A stretch of DNA of 43,525 nt from Candidatus Krumholzibacteriota bacterium (GTDB lineage: Bacteria; Krumholzibacteriota; Krumholzibacteriia; Krumholzibacteriales; Krumholzibacteriaceae), in NCBI GenBank assembly GCA_016931295.1, contig JAFGEZ010000039.1:1-43525 (forward strand). The letters are read 5' to 3'. Shown here piece after piece: positions 1 through 9,357 of this stretch; the first letter of the stretch is position 1; every line of letters begins with the position of its first letter. Under the pieces are notes generated by a model. It was not told the DNA's origin. It searched no databases and worked only from the letters and a program-made list of their open reading frames with translations. The position numbers were made by a program, and so were the translations under genes.

Positions 1-1848
1 CGGGATGTAGGCGGCCGTCTGGCCCTGCTCCACGAGGTAGAGGCTGTCCTGCAGGATGTAGAGCGCCGGGGGCGACTCGACGACGTGCAGCACGACCGTG
101 ATCGTGGAGTAGTAGGGGTCGCCGCCGTAGAAGTTCGGATCCTCGCAGTCGCCGCAGTCCGCGGCGCAGAATCCCGCGGCGTCGCAGTAGCTCATGACCG
201 CGGTCACCGTGTCGTAGTCGCACACCGAGACGTCGCACGGCACAGTGACACAGATGTCCTGCCACCAGAGGTAGCCCGGATCGAGCACATTGCAGGCGCG
301 CAGCGGCGGATCTCCGGTGACGATCCAGTTCTGCGTCTCCTCGACGTCGACGCAGAAGGTGTCGGTGTCGGGGCAGGTGGCCGAGACGAAGCCGAAGTTG
401 CAGGGACCGACGGTCCAGCAGACCGTCTCGCCGGCGATGACGTCGCGGGCGGTCTCGCCGAAGTCCACGTAGAAGGCCGGGTCGCCCTCCTTGAAGCATT
501 CGCTTCCCTGGTCGATCGGACCGATCGTGGCACGGAGACCGATGTCGCCCATCGCGTAGCCGGTGCCGCCAAGATCGTTCCACGTGGCGTCGTCGTTCGA
601 GATGTAGCACTTGCCGTTTTCCATCGGGCCCGAGTCGTCGTAGGGAACCGGATAGCCGTAGGCTCCCGTGTTGAGGTCGGCGTGGATGTAGATCTCGTCG
701 CCCGTGCCGACGGGGATCGGCGTGGCGAGCTCGATCGTGTAGTACCCGGCGTCGGTGGCCGTGCCGGTGAAGGGCCCCGCGATGGGGTTCGACGGCCCGG
801 CGGCCGGCGCGAAGTCGTCGTAGACGGTGATCGTGTAGATCGTCGGCGAGGCGGTCGCCCAGAAGTGCAGCTGGGTCAGGTAGTCGCTCGTCGCCGGGTC
901 GATCTCGACGACGGCGTAGTCATTCCCATCGCCGTATCCGACCGCGCTCCACCAGCCCCACTCGTCGTAGTGATGGACCAGGGCGGCGGGATCGTAGTCG
1001 CGGTAGCCCGTGATGACGTTCGTGTTGCTGCCGATCCGCGCGCTTCCGTACTGGATGTAGAAGTAGCCGTTGTCGCCCCAGCCGGTGCCCCAGGAGTTCT
1101 TCACGATCCAGGCGCCGTTGCCGCTGCACATCGCGTCGTCCCAGCCGACGATCAGCACGGCGTGGTTGGGATCCTCCGTGCCGGCGTACGTGAGGCAGTA
1201 CGAGCCGTCGTAGGAGCTGAAGCCGGGGAAGCTCGCGTAGAACGAGGTGTAGGCGGGGCCGTAGGTCATGACGGCCGTCTTGATCGCCTCGACGTCGTTC
1301 GGGACGAGACGCCACTCGGTGACCTGCTTGAGGTACGAGCAGGCCGGGTTGATGCACGAGGGCGTCGGGCAGCCGCCCGGATAGGTGTCGCACGACTCCT
1401 CGACCGAGCCGAGCAGGGAGAGGTAGTTCGTCGTCATCCAGGAGTTGCCGCCGGCGTTGCAGTCGTTCGACGTGGGATTGCACGAGACGATGTTGAGCTC
1501 CGAGTAGTCGGGCTCGTAGAACTCGCCCAGCAGGACCTGCGACTCGAGGTTGCCGAGAGCGGCGAAGGTCCAGCAGGTGCCGTAGGGGTTCTGGTTCTTG
1601 ACCGAGCTGACCCCGCTCATCGCCCGCCAGTCCCACGAGGCGGGAGCGAGGGGCGCCGTCAGGAAGGGCGACGGCTGGATGTGGCTCAGGTCGATCGGCG
1701 GGGGCACGTAGCCGAACTGCGGATCGTTCGATGGCTGGACGATCCGTTTCGGCGCCGTGCGCGGCACCTGCGCCGACAGGTCGCCGGCGACGAACGCCAG
1801 CATGACCGCGGCGGCCATGAAGAAAAGCAGCGATTTCTTCGTCTTCAT
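1..1848 (-). CDS. Exported C1A (papain-like) cysteine protease, C-terminus beyond left edge
   Basis: Extracellular peptidase of the papain family. The reading frame is open for 616 codons from ATG 1848 to the window edge, so the C-terminus is missing. AAGGAG lies 8 bases before the start. An N-terminal signal peptide (Lys-rich start, hydrophobic to about residue 26) is followed by only about 45 residues before the mature-type 'SWDWR' start, so the propeptide is very short. Catalytic residues are visible: Cys92 in NPYGTCWTFA, His229 in DPNHAVLIVGW and Asn251 in VKNSWGTGWGDNGYF. After the peptidase domain (to about 265) comes a beta-rich region (about 270-420) resembling the lectin-like domain that often follows bacterial C1 peptidases, then further Cys-rich beta-sandwich-like sequence. 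The protein probably digests protein outside the cell. A C-terminal sorting domain is plausible but lies outside the window. Confidence 0.93.
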   Translation of the reverse strand, partial: MKTKKSLLFFMAAAVMLAFVAGDLSAQVPRTAPKRIVQPSNDPQFGYVPPPIDLSHIQPSPFLTAPLAPASWDWRAMSGVSSVKNQNPYGTCWTFAALGNLESQVLLGEFYEPDYSELNIVSCNPTSNDCNAGGNSWMTTNYLSLLGSVEESCDTYPGGCPTPSCINPACSYLKQVTEWRLVPNDVEAIKTAVMTYGPAYTSFYASFPGFSSYDGSYCLTYAGTEDPNHAVLIVGWDDAMCSGNGAWIVKNSWGTGWGDNGYFYIQYGSARIGSNTNVITGYRDYDPAALVHHYDEWGWWSAVGYGDGNDYAVVEIDPATSDYLTQLHFWATASPTIYTITVYDDFAPAAGPSNPIAGPFTGTATDAGYYTIELATPIPVGTGDEIYIHADLNTGAYGYPVPYDDSGPMENGKCYISNDDATWNDLGGTGYAMGDIGLRATIGPIDQGSECFKEGDPAFYVDFGETARDVIAGETVCWTVGPCNFGFVSATCPDTDTFCVDVEETQNWIVTGDPPLRACNVLDPGYLWWQDICVTVPCDVSVCDYDTVTAVMSYCDAAGFCAADCGDCEDPNFYGGDPYYSTITVVLHVVESPPALYILQDSLYLVEQGQTAAYIP

Positions 1849-2034
1849 TCCGTACTCTCCTTGAAATGTCGACAGCGACTGGTACCAGCGGGCAATGGGC
1901 GCCCTCACGGGGACGCGGGCAGTGCTCTCATCCCCTCCCTCCCCCGGCGGATCGTCCGTCCGGTCGTTCGAGTCGGATCGTCTGAGCGGATCGCTTCCGG
2001 CGGCCCCGCGGGACGCGCCGGGATAGTTACACCG

Positions 2035-2063
2035 ATTCTACCATATATCACACAGCGTTTCAA
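2035..2063 (-). promoter_or_regulatory. Sigma-70-type promoter for the C1A protease
   Basis: On the minus strand TTGAAA (2063-2058) and TAGAAT (2040-2035) are separated by exactly 17 bases. The predicted start of transcription, near 2028, gives a leader of about 180 bases before ATG 1848. This is one of the best consensus matches in the window. Confidence 0.7.
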
Positions 2064-2075
2064 CAGCTTATGCAT

Positions 2076-2103
2076 CGCCCCGGCCGCCGGCCGGGGCGAT
2101 TTT
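2076..2103 (+). other. GC-rich hairpin in the divergent 1849-2169 intergenic region
   Basis: A perfect 10-bp stem (CGCCCCGGCC / GGCCGGGGCG, loop GCC) is followed on the plus strand by ATTTT. It sits between the minus-strand protease promoter and the plus-strand membrane-protein gene. It looks like a short terminator or attenuator, but the T run is only four long and no upstream plus-strand gene needs terminating. Apart from this hairpin and the promoters, nothing else is seen in 1849-2169. Confidence 0.4.
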
Positions 2104-2105
2104 CG

Positions 2106-2135
2106 TTGCGCGGACGACAGGGGGCATAGTAGACT
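2106..2135 (+). promoter_or_regulatory. Possible promoter for the beta-barrel gene
   Basis: TTGCGC (2106-2111) and TAGACT (2130-2135) are 18 bases apart. The -10 lies 34 bases before ATG 2170. Only a moderate consensus match. Confidence 0.4.
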
Positions 2136-2169
2136 CGGCCTCTCATTCCACGGGAAAGGGGACAGGCGC

Positions 2170-3795
2170 ATGAAGTTACGGTTCCCTGCCGTCGTCGTCG
2201 CGGCGGCCGTCGGCCTGGCGCTCGCCGGCGGCGCGTCGGCGCAGACCGGTGTCTCGGCGAGGCTCTTCTCGCTCGGAAACGGCTATCTCGAGGGGATCGT
2301 GCGCGACGAGGCGACCGACCTCGCCCGCAACCCCGCATGGCTCGCCGCCACGGACGGGCCGTTCGTCCTGTACCGCTACCGGTCGCAATCGTGGGAAAAC
2401 ATGTACCTCCCCCGCCTCGAGGGAAACCTCTTGATGTACGGGGACATGCGCATGACGATGGCGAGCGAGGCGGCCTCCTCCTCGGCCGGCCTCGGGTCGC
2501 ACGAGCTGGCCGTCGTCGGCGCCCGGGCGGGAGGCTGGGTCGCCGGTTTCTCCGCCGACTGGTTCGTCGATGACGACGAGATCCTGACGACGTACGCCCG
2601 CTCGGACCTCCGCCGGGATTACATGTATTCATCGGGCGCGAGCCACGACGGGGATCTGCGCAACCGGGAATACTGGAATATCGCCTTCGCGGCCGCGCGC
2701 CGGCTGGGCGAAAGCGGCCTTCTCGGATGCCGCCTCGGCTTCTCGGGCATCTACCAGCGCTACGAACGGACGAACGAGTACGCGTACCAGGACTTCGACC
2801 TGAAAAACAACGAATACGTGCTCGATCAGGAATCCTACGGCAGCGAGACGCGTACCGGCGAGTTCAGGCGCCGCCGGACCGTGTACGGCACGGCGGGGCT
2901 CGTCGTCGACCGGGAGGCGGACGGCACCGCCGAGGTCCTCCTCGGCCTCGAGCGTTCGTCCCTCTACGCGCGGAGCGCCGTGTTCGACAGCGGGATCATC
3001 TGGCACTACGGCGACGACCCGGGCTATTACGAGTACGACTACGACTACCTCGCCGCGGAGGACATCCGCAGATCGGATCGGTGGACCGCGCGCCTCGCCC
3101 TCCGCCGCTCGTACGCGTCGGGAACCGTCCTCTACATCGACGGCGGCGCCCAGTGGGGCGCGATCGACGGCTGGTGGCAAAATTTGCTGAAGAACTACGA
3201 CTACCGGAACTACATGAACGAGCGGCGGTGCGTCGACGCGGGATTCGCGTCGTCGAACGATGCGCTGCGCGAGTTCTGCACGGCCCGGCTCGGGAACACG
3301 CGGGAACTGCGCGACGACCTCGCGCTTTTCGGGGGGATCTCCGTCGCGTTCTCCCATTTCGCCTGGGAGGACGCCCCCCTCTTCTCATCGACCGTCACCT
3401 GGATGGACGACCTCGGCGCCGAGCGGCGCGACGGAGCGCAGCGGCTTTTCTTCGAGCGCCGGATCACGACGGTCGAGGGCGCCCTCCCCGTCGCGTGCGA
3501 ATTCACGCCCCGTCCGTGGTTCGCTTTCCGCGCAGGCTTCGTCGTCGGCGCCTCGTGGGAACGCGACCGGAGCAGGACGAGCATCCCGGTCGTCGACCTC
3601 GATTCCGCGGCGGCGTCGCCCGCCGCCTGCGCCGCCCCGGAGGACGTCGACCGGCGCGTGACGATGATCCGGACCGCCTCGGTGGGTTTCTCGTTCCGCT
3701 GGGGCGAGCGACTCTCGGCCGATATCTTCACGGGATCCGACCTCACCCCCGACTCGCTGACGGGGATGACCATCGATCTCCGCTACTCCTTCTGA
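2170..3795 (+). CDS. Outer-membrane beta-barrel-like protein, function unknown
   Basis: A 541-residue exported protein not recognised as a named family. The frame is open far upstream (from 85), but ATG 2170 is the sensible start: a signal peptide begins there (MKLR, then a hydrophobic Ala/Val stretch ending ASAQT at about residue 25), and upstream sequence is antisense to the protease. The mature part alternates short amphipathic strands with acidic/tyrosine-rich turns, and the last residues are DLRYSF. A terminal aromatic after an alternating strand is the classical beta-barrel assembly signature. The N-terminus (LGNGYLEGIVRDEATDLARNPAW) resembles that of PorV/UPF0164-like barrel proteins, which is only a weak hint. 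It is convergent with sppA (7-base gap) and divergent from the protease. A surface porin or anchor role is an inference. Confidence 0.72.
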   Translation: MKLRFPAVVVAAAVGLALAGGASAQTGVSARLFSLGNGYLEGIVRDEATDLARNPAWLAATDGPFVLYRYRSQSWENMYLPRLEGNLLMYGDMRMTMASEAASSSAGLGSHELAVVGARAGGWVAGFSADWFVDDDEILTTYARSDLRRDYMYSSGASHDGDLRNREYWNIAFAAARRLGESGLLGCRLGFSGIYQRYERTNEYAYQDFDLKNNEYVLDQESYGSETRTGEFRRRRTVYGTAGLVVDREADGTAEVLLGLERSSLYARSAVFDSGIIWHYGDDPGYYEYDYDYLAAEDIRRSDRWTARLALRRSYASGTVLYIDGGAQWGAIDGWWQNLLKNYDYRNYMNERRCVDAGFASSNDALREFCTARLGNTRELRDDLALFGGISVAFSHFAWEDAPLFSSTVTWMDDLGAERRDGAQRLFFERRITTVEGALPVACEFTPRPWFAFRAGFVVGASWERDRSRTSIPVVDLDSAAASPAACAAPEDVDRRVTMIRTASVGFSFRWGERLSADIFTGSDLTPDSLTGMTIDLRYSF

Positions 3796-3802
3796 GTCGC
3801 GC

Positions 3803-5512
3803 CTACCTGATGCGTTCGCCGAGTCGGCGCTCGGCGCCGGGGAAGGTCTCCCACCGCCGGTCCTCGACGACGGCCCGGTGGAAGAGGCCGGCGGCGGCGT
3901 TCCCGAAAAGATCGCCGGCGAGCAGGCTCCTGAGGAGACCCGCGCGCTCGGGAAGATGCACGAGGACCGCCTCGCCGGCATCATCGATCCCCGCGAGTCG
4001 GCAGGCGGCGTCGACCGCGCGGTCGAGCCCCCCCAGTCCGTCGACGAGACCGTTCCTCGCCGCGTCCCGACCGGTCCAGACGCGCCCCTGCCCGAGCGAA
4101 TCGACGCGCGCCGGCGTCATGCCCCGGCTGCGGGCGATCTCGCCGATCCACTCGAGGTAGAACGCGGTGTGCTCCCGGCGGACCGCCTCCCATTCTCGAT
4201 CGGAAAAGTCGCGGTAGTCCGACCAGATGAGCGAGAGGGGCCCCGTGCCGATCTCGTCCTTCGCGATCCCGAGCCGTTCGTAGAGGCCGCGCAGGTTGAG
4301 CTTGCCCGTGATCGAGCCGATCGAGCCGGTCACGGTGACCGGCATCGCGAAGATGCTGTCCGCCCGGTAGGCGATCTCGTACCCGCCCGAGGCGGCCACG
4401 TCGGACATCGAGACGACGACCGGCTTGACTGCCGCGGCCATCTCCACCTCGCGGGAGATGAGGCCGCCGGCGATCCCGCTCCCGCCGGGTGAATCGACGC
4501 GCAGCACGATCGCACGCACGCGCGGATCGTCCCGCGCCCGCCGCAATTCCCGGATGATCGTCTCCGATCCCATCGTCATCCCCTCGACCGGGTCGAATCC
4601 GCTCTCCCCGAGGACGATCGCGCCCTGCGCGTGGACGACGGCGACTGCGGAACCGGCGATGGCCGACAGCCCGCCCGTGTGCCCGGCGCCGTACTCGCGC
4701 GAGCCGACGAGACGCAGTCCCGACTCCTCGAGCGCCGTCTCCACCTCGTCCCAGTGGCGGAGCCCGTCGATGAGCCCCGCGCCGGCGGCCCGACGCGGGC
4801 TGAAGAGACCGTCCTCCAGCCACGAGAGCACGGTGTCGACGGGAACGCCGCGTCCGGCGGCGACGGCGGCGGCGATCTCGGCGCCACCGACGGCGAGCAG
4901 GCGTTCGATCATCGACCGCGATTCGGGCGTGCGGCGCGTCTCGGTGAGCATCTCCGCCGCCGACTTGTATTCGCCGATGCGGTGGATGTTGGGAGAGACG
5001 CCGATCTTGTCGAAGAGCCCGCGGACGAAGAGGGCGCTCGATGACGGCCCGGCGAAGAAAAGAAAACCCGCCGGTGGCATGAAGACGCTGTCGGCCGCCG
5101 CGGCGAGCGCGTAGTGGCTGTTCTCGAGGACGGGCGAGAAGGCGATCGTCCGCTTCCCCGCCGCGCGGAGCCGCCCGAGGGCCCCGGCGATCTCGGCGCA
5201 CTTGGCAGGACCCGCGCCCGAGGGACGTATCCGCAAAACGACCGCCTCGACGCGGTCGTCCCGCTCGGCGCGGGACAGTGCGCCGAGGATCGAGGTCATC
5301 GTCGGTTCGCGCGTGGCGAAGGCGAGCCCCCCGGCGAGGGAGGGATCGTACTCGAGCATCCGGCCCCGGATCTCGACGACGAGGGCCGTCCGCCCCCCGG
5401 CGGACCGCCGGTCGAGCCCGGTGTCGAGCCCCGTCAGGAAAAGAATCGGCAGGATGACGAGGAAGAACCCGAAGAAGAGCAGAAGCGCGATCCGCGCATT
5501 GCGACCGCTCAC
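3803..5512 (-). CDS. sppA: Signal peptide peptidase SppA, long (67K) type
   Basis: Membrane-bound serine protease that degrades signal peptides left after secretion. 569 residues, matching the two-repeat SppA form rather than the short one. One N-terminal membrane anchor (about residues 7-27) is followed by two homologous crotonase-like halves. The Ser/Lys dyad is split between halves as in E. coli: Lys183 in GEYKSAAEML and Ser375 in DVAASGGYEIAY. VDSPGGS (about 339-345) is the conserved oxyanion region. GTG 5512 is chosen because GGGGGTGA lies 6 bases upstream and the membrane anchor starts directly after it. It lies 36 bases after the butyrate kinase fusion on the same strand and may be cotranscribed, although no functional link is obvious. 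Confidence 0.95.
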   Translation of the reverse strand: MSGRNARIALLLFFGFFLVILPILFLTGLDTGLDRRSAGGRTALVVEIRGRMLEYDPSLAGGLAFATREPTMTSILGALSRAERDDRVEAVVLRIRPSGAGPAKCAEIAGALGRLRAAGKRTIAFSPVLENSHYALAAAADSVFMPPAGFLFFAGPSSSALFVRGLFDKIGVSPNIHRIGEYKSAAEMLTETRRTPESRSMIERLLAVGGAEIAAAVAAGRGVPVDTVLSWLEDGLFSPRRAAGAGLIDGLRHWDEVETALEESGLRLVGSREYGAGHTGGLSAIAGSAVAVVHAQGAIVLGESGFDPVEGMTMGSETIIRELRRARDDPRVRAIVLRVDSPGGSGIAGGLISREVEMAAAVKPVVVSMSDVAASGGYEIAYRADSIFAMPVTVTGSIGSITGKLNLRGLYERLGIAKDEIGTGPLSLIWSDYRDFSDREWEAVRREHTAFYLEWIGEIARSRGMTPARVDSLGQGRVWTGRDAARNGLVDGLGGLDRAVDAACRLAGIDDAGEAVLVHLPERAGLLRSLLAGDLFGNAAAGLFHRAVVEDRRWETFPGAERRLGERIR

Positions 5513-5548
5513 GGCGTCACCCCCTCGCCGGGCCCCGCGCCGGCCCGG

Positions 5549-7996
5549 TCACGTGGTCTGTTCGGCGGCGAGATCCCCCTGCTTCATCGCGACGAGGCAG
5601 GCGAGCGAGATCGAGGCGAGCTTCGAGCGCGCCGAGTCGCCGCGGGAAGTGAGGATGATCGGCACGCCCGCGCCGACGATCGCCCCGGCGAGAAAGGCGC
5701 CGGAGGACACGGTGAGGGACTTGTAGACGACGTTCCCCGCCTCGATGTCCGGCATGATGAGGATGTCGGCGTTCCCCTTGATCCGGCCCCGGTAGTGCTT
5801 CTCGTGCGCCGATGCGGGCGACATCGCCACGTCGAGCGAGAGAGGCCCCTCGACGATGCAGTCCTCCCGTCCGGCGTAATCGTCGGCGAGGTCGCCGGCG
5901 AGCATCGACGATTCGACGCTCGGGTTCCGCGTCTCGACGGCCGAGATGATCGCGATCTTCGGCATCCGGATGTTGAGGTACCCGGCGATGGTGATCGCGT
6001 TCTCGACGATCTTCTTCTTCAGCGCCTGGTCGGGATTCGGGATGAGCGCCGCGTCTGAGACGATGAGGAGCTTCGGATAGGTCGGGATCTGGAAGATCCC
6101 CACGTGGCTGTAGATCCGCCCCTTCCTGATCCTGCCGCTGTCCTTGAGGAACCGCAGCGTCCCGCCCATGATCTCGGCGGTCTTGACGCCGCCCTTCATG
6201 AGGAGATCCGCCTCGCCCGAGGCGAGGAGCTCGACCGACCGCTGCACGGGATCGTCGGAATCGACGATCGTGTAGTTGTCGCCGTCGACCTTGATGTCGT
6301 ATTCCCACGCGAGCTTGTTGACCTGGTAGTAGTCGCCGACGAGGAGGAACTTCGCCACGGGGTACCGCCCGTCCTCGTTGGCCTGTTTCGCCGCCGCGAT
6401 GGCGTCCTCGTTCTCCGCGCCGACGATCGCGACGCGCGGGGCGCGCCCCATCGCCACGAGCGAGCGGGCGTGGTGGATCAGTTCGTCGAGGCTCGTGACC
6501 GGCGCGTTCTCCTTCTTCCGCAGGGCGGGGTTGGCGAAGATCTCGGTCTCCATGAGCTCGCGCTCGGCCGCCCGGCGCCGGCGCAGCTCGTCGCGCTCGA
6601 CGACGTAATCCTTCTTCTCCCCCGGCAGGAAGCGCGCCCGGAGGTGGCCGGCGACCATCGCCTCGTGCTCGATCGCGCCGGGAATGACGACGACCGGCGC
6701 GTAGGGAAGCACCTTGCGGCGGATACGCCCGGTGAACTCGCCGCTGCGGCTGAGCCCGCCGGTGAGGATGACGGCGTCGACCTTCCCCTCGAAGGCGGCG
6801 AGCTTGAGGACGGAGCCGGCGATGTTCCGCGCGAGGAAGTCGATGACGAGCTCGATCTTCTCGCGCTGCTGGTCCGTCGCCCCGGACTCGCGGAAATGCA
6901 TGAGCGCGCGGAAGTCGTTCGTCCCGGTGAGATCGATGAGCCCCCCCTCGCGGAAGAGGTACTTCCGGAGCTCGGGCAGACTGATCTCCTGGCGGTCGAT
7001 CGCGTCGAGCAGGGCGTCGAGCGGGATGTTGCCGCTCCGGTTGGCGCTCGGCACGCCGGCGAAGGCGTTGACGAGATCGCTCGCATGGCCGCCGACGTGC
7101 CGCACGATCGAGATCCCGCCGCCCATGTGGGCGCCGATCGTGGCGAGTTCGGCCGGATCGACCCCGAGCATCGAGCAGACGAAGCGGTGGATCGCCTCCT
7201 GGCTGAGGTAGTGGGCGCCGGAGCCGTCGATGAGTATCCGCCGTATGCCGGTGAGGCGCGAGACGGTATCGACGTCGTCGGAGGCGACCGGGTCGGACAT
7301 CGTCACGAGGATCTCGCCGTCGCCGGCGAAGCGCTCCCTGATCTTCAGCCCGATGGGGATGGCCATGTTCGAGGCGTGCACGATGCGCGGCTCGAGGAGG
7401 TCCTCCACCATCGCGTCGGAAACCTCGTAGGTGCCCGGCGGCACCGGCTTCACGAAACCGCCGCGGCAGGCGATGCCGGTGAGCTCGCCCGGCGCGATCC
7501 CCTGCTTCTCCACCCAGGCGACGATCGCGTCGCACCGGTTTTCCACGCTGTCGTCGTAGTCGGGAGGCAGGTGCACCTCCGTCTCCCCCTGGAGGACGGT
7601 GCCCCGGTAGATCCCGATCTTGGTCGAGGTCGACCCCGGATTGACGCAGAGGATCAGCTGATCGGCCGCCGCCGGCGGCATGGGCTCGTTTCCGTAGAGG
7701 AGGGAGATGACCTTCCCCGCGCCGCCGTCGGAGTTGAGGAGAAACCTGACGGTCTGGGAGAAGAGGTTGCCCCAGGACTCGAGCCACCCCTGGTGGAGGG
7801 CGGCGGGGCGCGTCTGGCGCACGAGTTCGCGCATCCGGGCGAGGAGCGCGTCCTCCCCGTCGAGCCTGCCGAGCCTGAGATCCTCGATCGCCTGGTTGAT
7901 GGAGCGCTCGAGCGACGCCGCGCCATGCTGTTCGCGAAGCGCATCGAGCAGCGCGTTCAGTTGCGATTCAAGTATGTCGGTGTCCTGCGAAGTCAC
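5549..7996 (-). CDS. Fused butyrate kinase - phosphate butyryl/acetyltransferase
   Basis: A single 815-residue chain carrying both enzymes that interconvert acyl-CoA, acyl-phosphate and acid plus ATP. Residues 1-110 are an extra helical N-terminal part. Residues about 113-470 are an acetate/butyrate kinase of the ASKHA fold (LCVNPGSTSTKIG phosphate-1 motif; GAHMGGGIS; LTGGLSRS adenosine motif). After a charged linker (about 475-495), the remainder is a Pta/Ptb-type transferase (LMKGGVKTAEIMGGTLRF, IADILIMPDIEAGNVVYK-like end). These are normally two separate genes, ptb and buk. I prefer GTG 7996, preceded by AAGGAG at 8 bases; GTG 8032 in the same frame has no ribosome site. It makes ATP from acyl-CoA, or activates acids in reverse. 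Butyrate versus acetate or branched-chain specificity cannot be read from sequence. It lies downstream of the deacetylase and CoA-transferase genes. Confidence 0.9.
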   Translation of the reverse strand: MTSQDTDILESQLNALLDALREQHGAASLERSINQAIEDLRLGRLDGEDALLARMRELVRQTRPAALHQGWLESWGNLFSQTVRFLLNSDGGAGKVISLLYGNEPMPPAAADQLILCVNPGSTSTKIGIYRGTVLQGETEVHLPPDYDDSVENRCDAIVAWVEKQGIAPGELTGIACRGGFVKPVPPGTYEVSDAMVEDLLEPRIVHASNMAIPIGLKIRERFAGDGEILVTMSDPVASDDVDTVSRLTGIRRILIDGSGAHYLSQEAIHRFVCSMLGVDPAELATIGAHMGGGISIVRHVGGHASDLVNAFAGVPSANRSGNIPLDALLDAIDRQEISLPELRKYLFREGGLIDLTGTNDFRALMHFRESGATDQQREKIELVIDFLARNIAGSVLKLAAFEGKVDAVILTGGLSRSGEFTGRIRRKVLPYAPVVVIPGAIEHEAMVAGHLRARFLPGEKKDYVVERDELRRRRAAERELMETEIFANPALRKKENAPVTSLDELIHHARSLVAMGRAPRVAIVGAENEDAIAAAKQANEDGRYPVAKFLLVGDYYQVNKLAWEYDIKVDGDNYTIVDSDDPVQRSVELLASGEADLLMKGGVKTAEIMGGTLRFLKDSGRIRKGRIYSHVGIFQIPTYPKLLIVSDAALIPNPDQALKKKIVENAITIAGYLNIRMPKIAIISAVETRNPSVESSMLAGDLADDYAGREDCIVEGPLSLDVAMSPASAHEKHYRGRIKGNADILIMPDIEAGNVVYKSLTVSSGAFLAGAIVGAGVPIILTSRGDSARSKLASISLACLVAMKQGDLAAEQTT

Positions 7997-8059
7997 TGCC
8001 TCTGCTCCTTGCGTCTCAATGAGTTCCGCCACGCGGCGGGATATCGATCGGTACCGTGT

Positions 8060-8088
8060 AACATATATAAACTATATTCGATTTACAA
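8060..8088 (-). promoter_or_regulatory. Promoter of the kinase-transferase fusion
   Basis: An AT-rich island (about 8040-8135) stands out from GC-rich surroundings. On the minus strand TTGTAA (8088-8083) and TATGTT (8065-8060) are 17 bases apart. The predicted leader is about 60 bases long before GTG 7996. Confidence 0.55.
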
Positions 8089-8199
8089 ACGTTTTCCCTG
8101 AATTTCAATTCCGCTATAAAAAACAAATATTTCTATCTCTGTCCGGTCGTGGGGCGAAGCCGGCCAGCGGCGGATCGACGCGGCGAAGGGCCCCGGCGA

Positions 8200-9357
8200 T
8201 CAGCGTTCCGGCTTCCTGGCGATCAGGGGCCGCCGCTGCGTCCGGTACTGCTCGATCGCCCGGTCGGCCATGCGGCCGAGCCGTTCCTTGACCGGACCGG
8301 TCGTGTAGAGCCGCATGTCCCGGAGATCCGATCCCTCGATCGACGGATCGCCGAGGAAGACCCCGCCGAGCGCACCGCCGTACCCCGCGTCGAGGACCTG
8401 GCCCGACAGCTCGACCCAGACGAGCGTCCATCCCCGGACGACGTCGTCCATCCGGTACCCGCCCCCGCCGAGGGCGAGGATGCGCGGGAAGCGCCGGTGG
8501 AGCCGCTCGATCGCCTCGATGTACCCGTTGTTCGTGAGCCGCAGGTGCGTGAGCGGATCGGTGGAGAGCATGTCGGTGCCGACCTGCGCGACGACGACCT
8601 CGGGATCGTACCGGTCGAGCGCGTCCATGACGATCCCGTCGAAGAGGCGGGCGAAGATCTCGTCGTCGGTCTCGGGCTCGAGCGCGACGTTGACGTTGAA
8701 TCCGCGTCCCGCCCCCTCGCCCGTCTCCCGCTCGAACCCGCCCCAGGGAAAGAGGGTCTTGCCGGTCTCGTGGATCGAGACGGTGAGCACCTCCGGGTCG
8801 TCGTAGAAGGCGTCCTGGACGGCGTCGCCGTGGTGCGCGTCGATATCGACGTAGGCCGTGCGCAGCCCCGCCGCGCGGAGCTCGCCGATGGCGATCGCGA
8901 TGTCGTTCGCGTAGCAGAAGCCCGCCGCCCGGTCGGGACGGGCGTGGTGGAATCCGCCGCAGGGATTGAAGGCGCTTTCGGCGCCCGCCGCGACCGCGCG
9001 CGCGGCGACGAGGCTCGCCGTGGCCGACAGGGCGGAGAACTCCCACACGCCGCGGAAGACGGGGTTCTCCATCGAACCGATCCCGTGGTGCAGCATGTCG
9101 AGATCGACCTCCGCCCCGCTGTCCGCCCGCCGGAGCGCGTCGATGTACTCGGGGGTGTGAAAGCGCTCGAGGACGCCCTCCTCGGGCTCCTCGACGTCGA
9201 CCACCCGGAGCCCCGGCGCGGAGAAGAGCCCCCGCCGCTCGCACATCCGGTGCACGCGCGCCACCCGTGCCGGCTTGAACGGATGATCCTCGCTGAAGGA
9301 GAAGGATCCGAGCCTGCGGGAATTGACGAAGATCGCCCTGTCGACGCCGGCCGTCAT
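8200..9357 (-). CDS. AcuC/HDAC-family deacetylase
   Basis: Zn-dependent arginase-fold deacetylase, 385 residues, related to class I histone deacetylases and bacterial AcuC. The active site is complete: paired His137-His138 in GGFHHARPD, zinc ligands Asp173 and His175 in DIDAHHGD, Asp262 in GTDML, and the catalytic Tyr in GGGGYRMDDV. The start is ATG 9357, whose ATGA overlaps the stop of the upstream CoA-transferase-GNAT gene, so translation is probably coupled. In Bacillus, AcuC removes acetyl groups from acetyl-CoA synthetase that AcuA, a GNAT enzyme, put on. Here a GNAT domain is encoded immediately upstream, which supports a role in reversible lysine acylation of metabolic enzymes. Acetoin or acetylpolyamine deacetylation is the alternative. 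Confidence 0.93.
   Translation of the reverse strand: MTAGVDRAIFVNSRRLGSFSFSEDHPFKPARVARVHRMCERRGLFSAPGLRVVDVEEPEEGVLERFHTPEYIDALRRADSGAEVDLDMLHHGIGSMENPVFRGVWEFSALSATASLVAARAVAAGAESAFNPCGGFHHARPDRAAGFCYANDIAIAIGELRAAGLRTAYVDIDAHHGDAVQDAFYDDPEVLTVSIHETGKTLFPWGGFERETGEGAGRGFNVNVALEPETDDEIFARLFDGIVMDALDRYDPEVVVAQVGTDMLSTDPLTHLRLTNNGYIEAIERLHRRFPRILALGGGGYRMDDVVRGWTLVWVELSGQVLDAGYGGALGGVFLGDPSIEGSDLRDMRLYTTGPVKERLGRMADRAIEQYRTQRRPLIARKPER

Noticed and set aside
85-2169. Long plus-strand open frame joined to the beta-barrel gene
   Set aside because: It is antisense to the papain-like protease, has Val/Arg/Asp-rich shadow composition, and the real signal peptide starts at 2170.
6104-8101. 665-residue plus-strand frame opposite the kinase-transferase fusion
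   Set aside because: Antisense composition, no motif; kinase and transferase motifs are on the minus strand.
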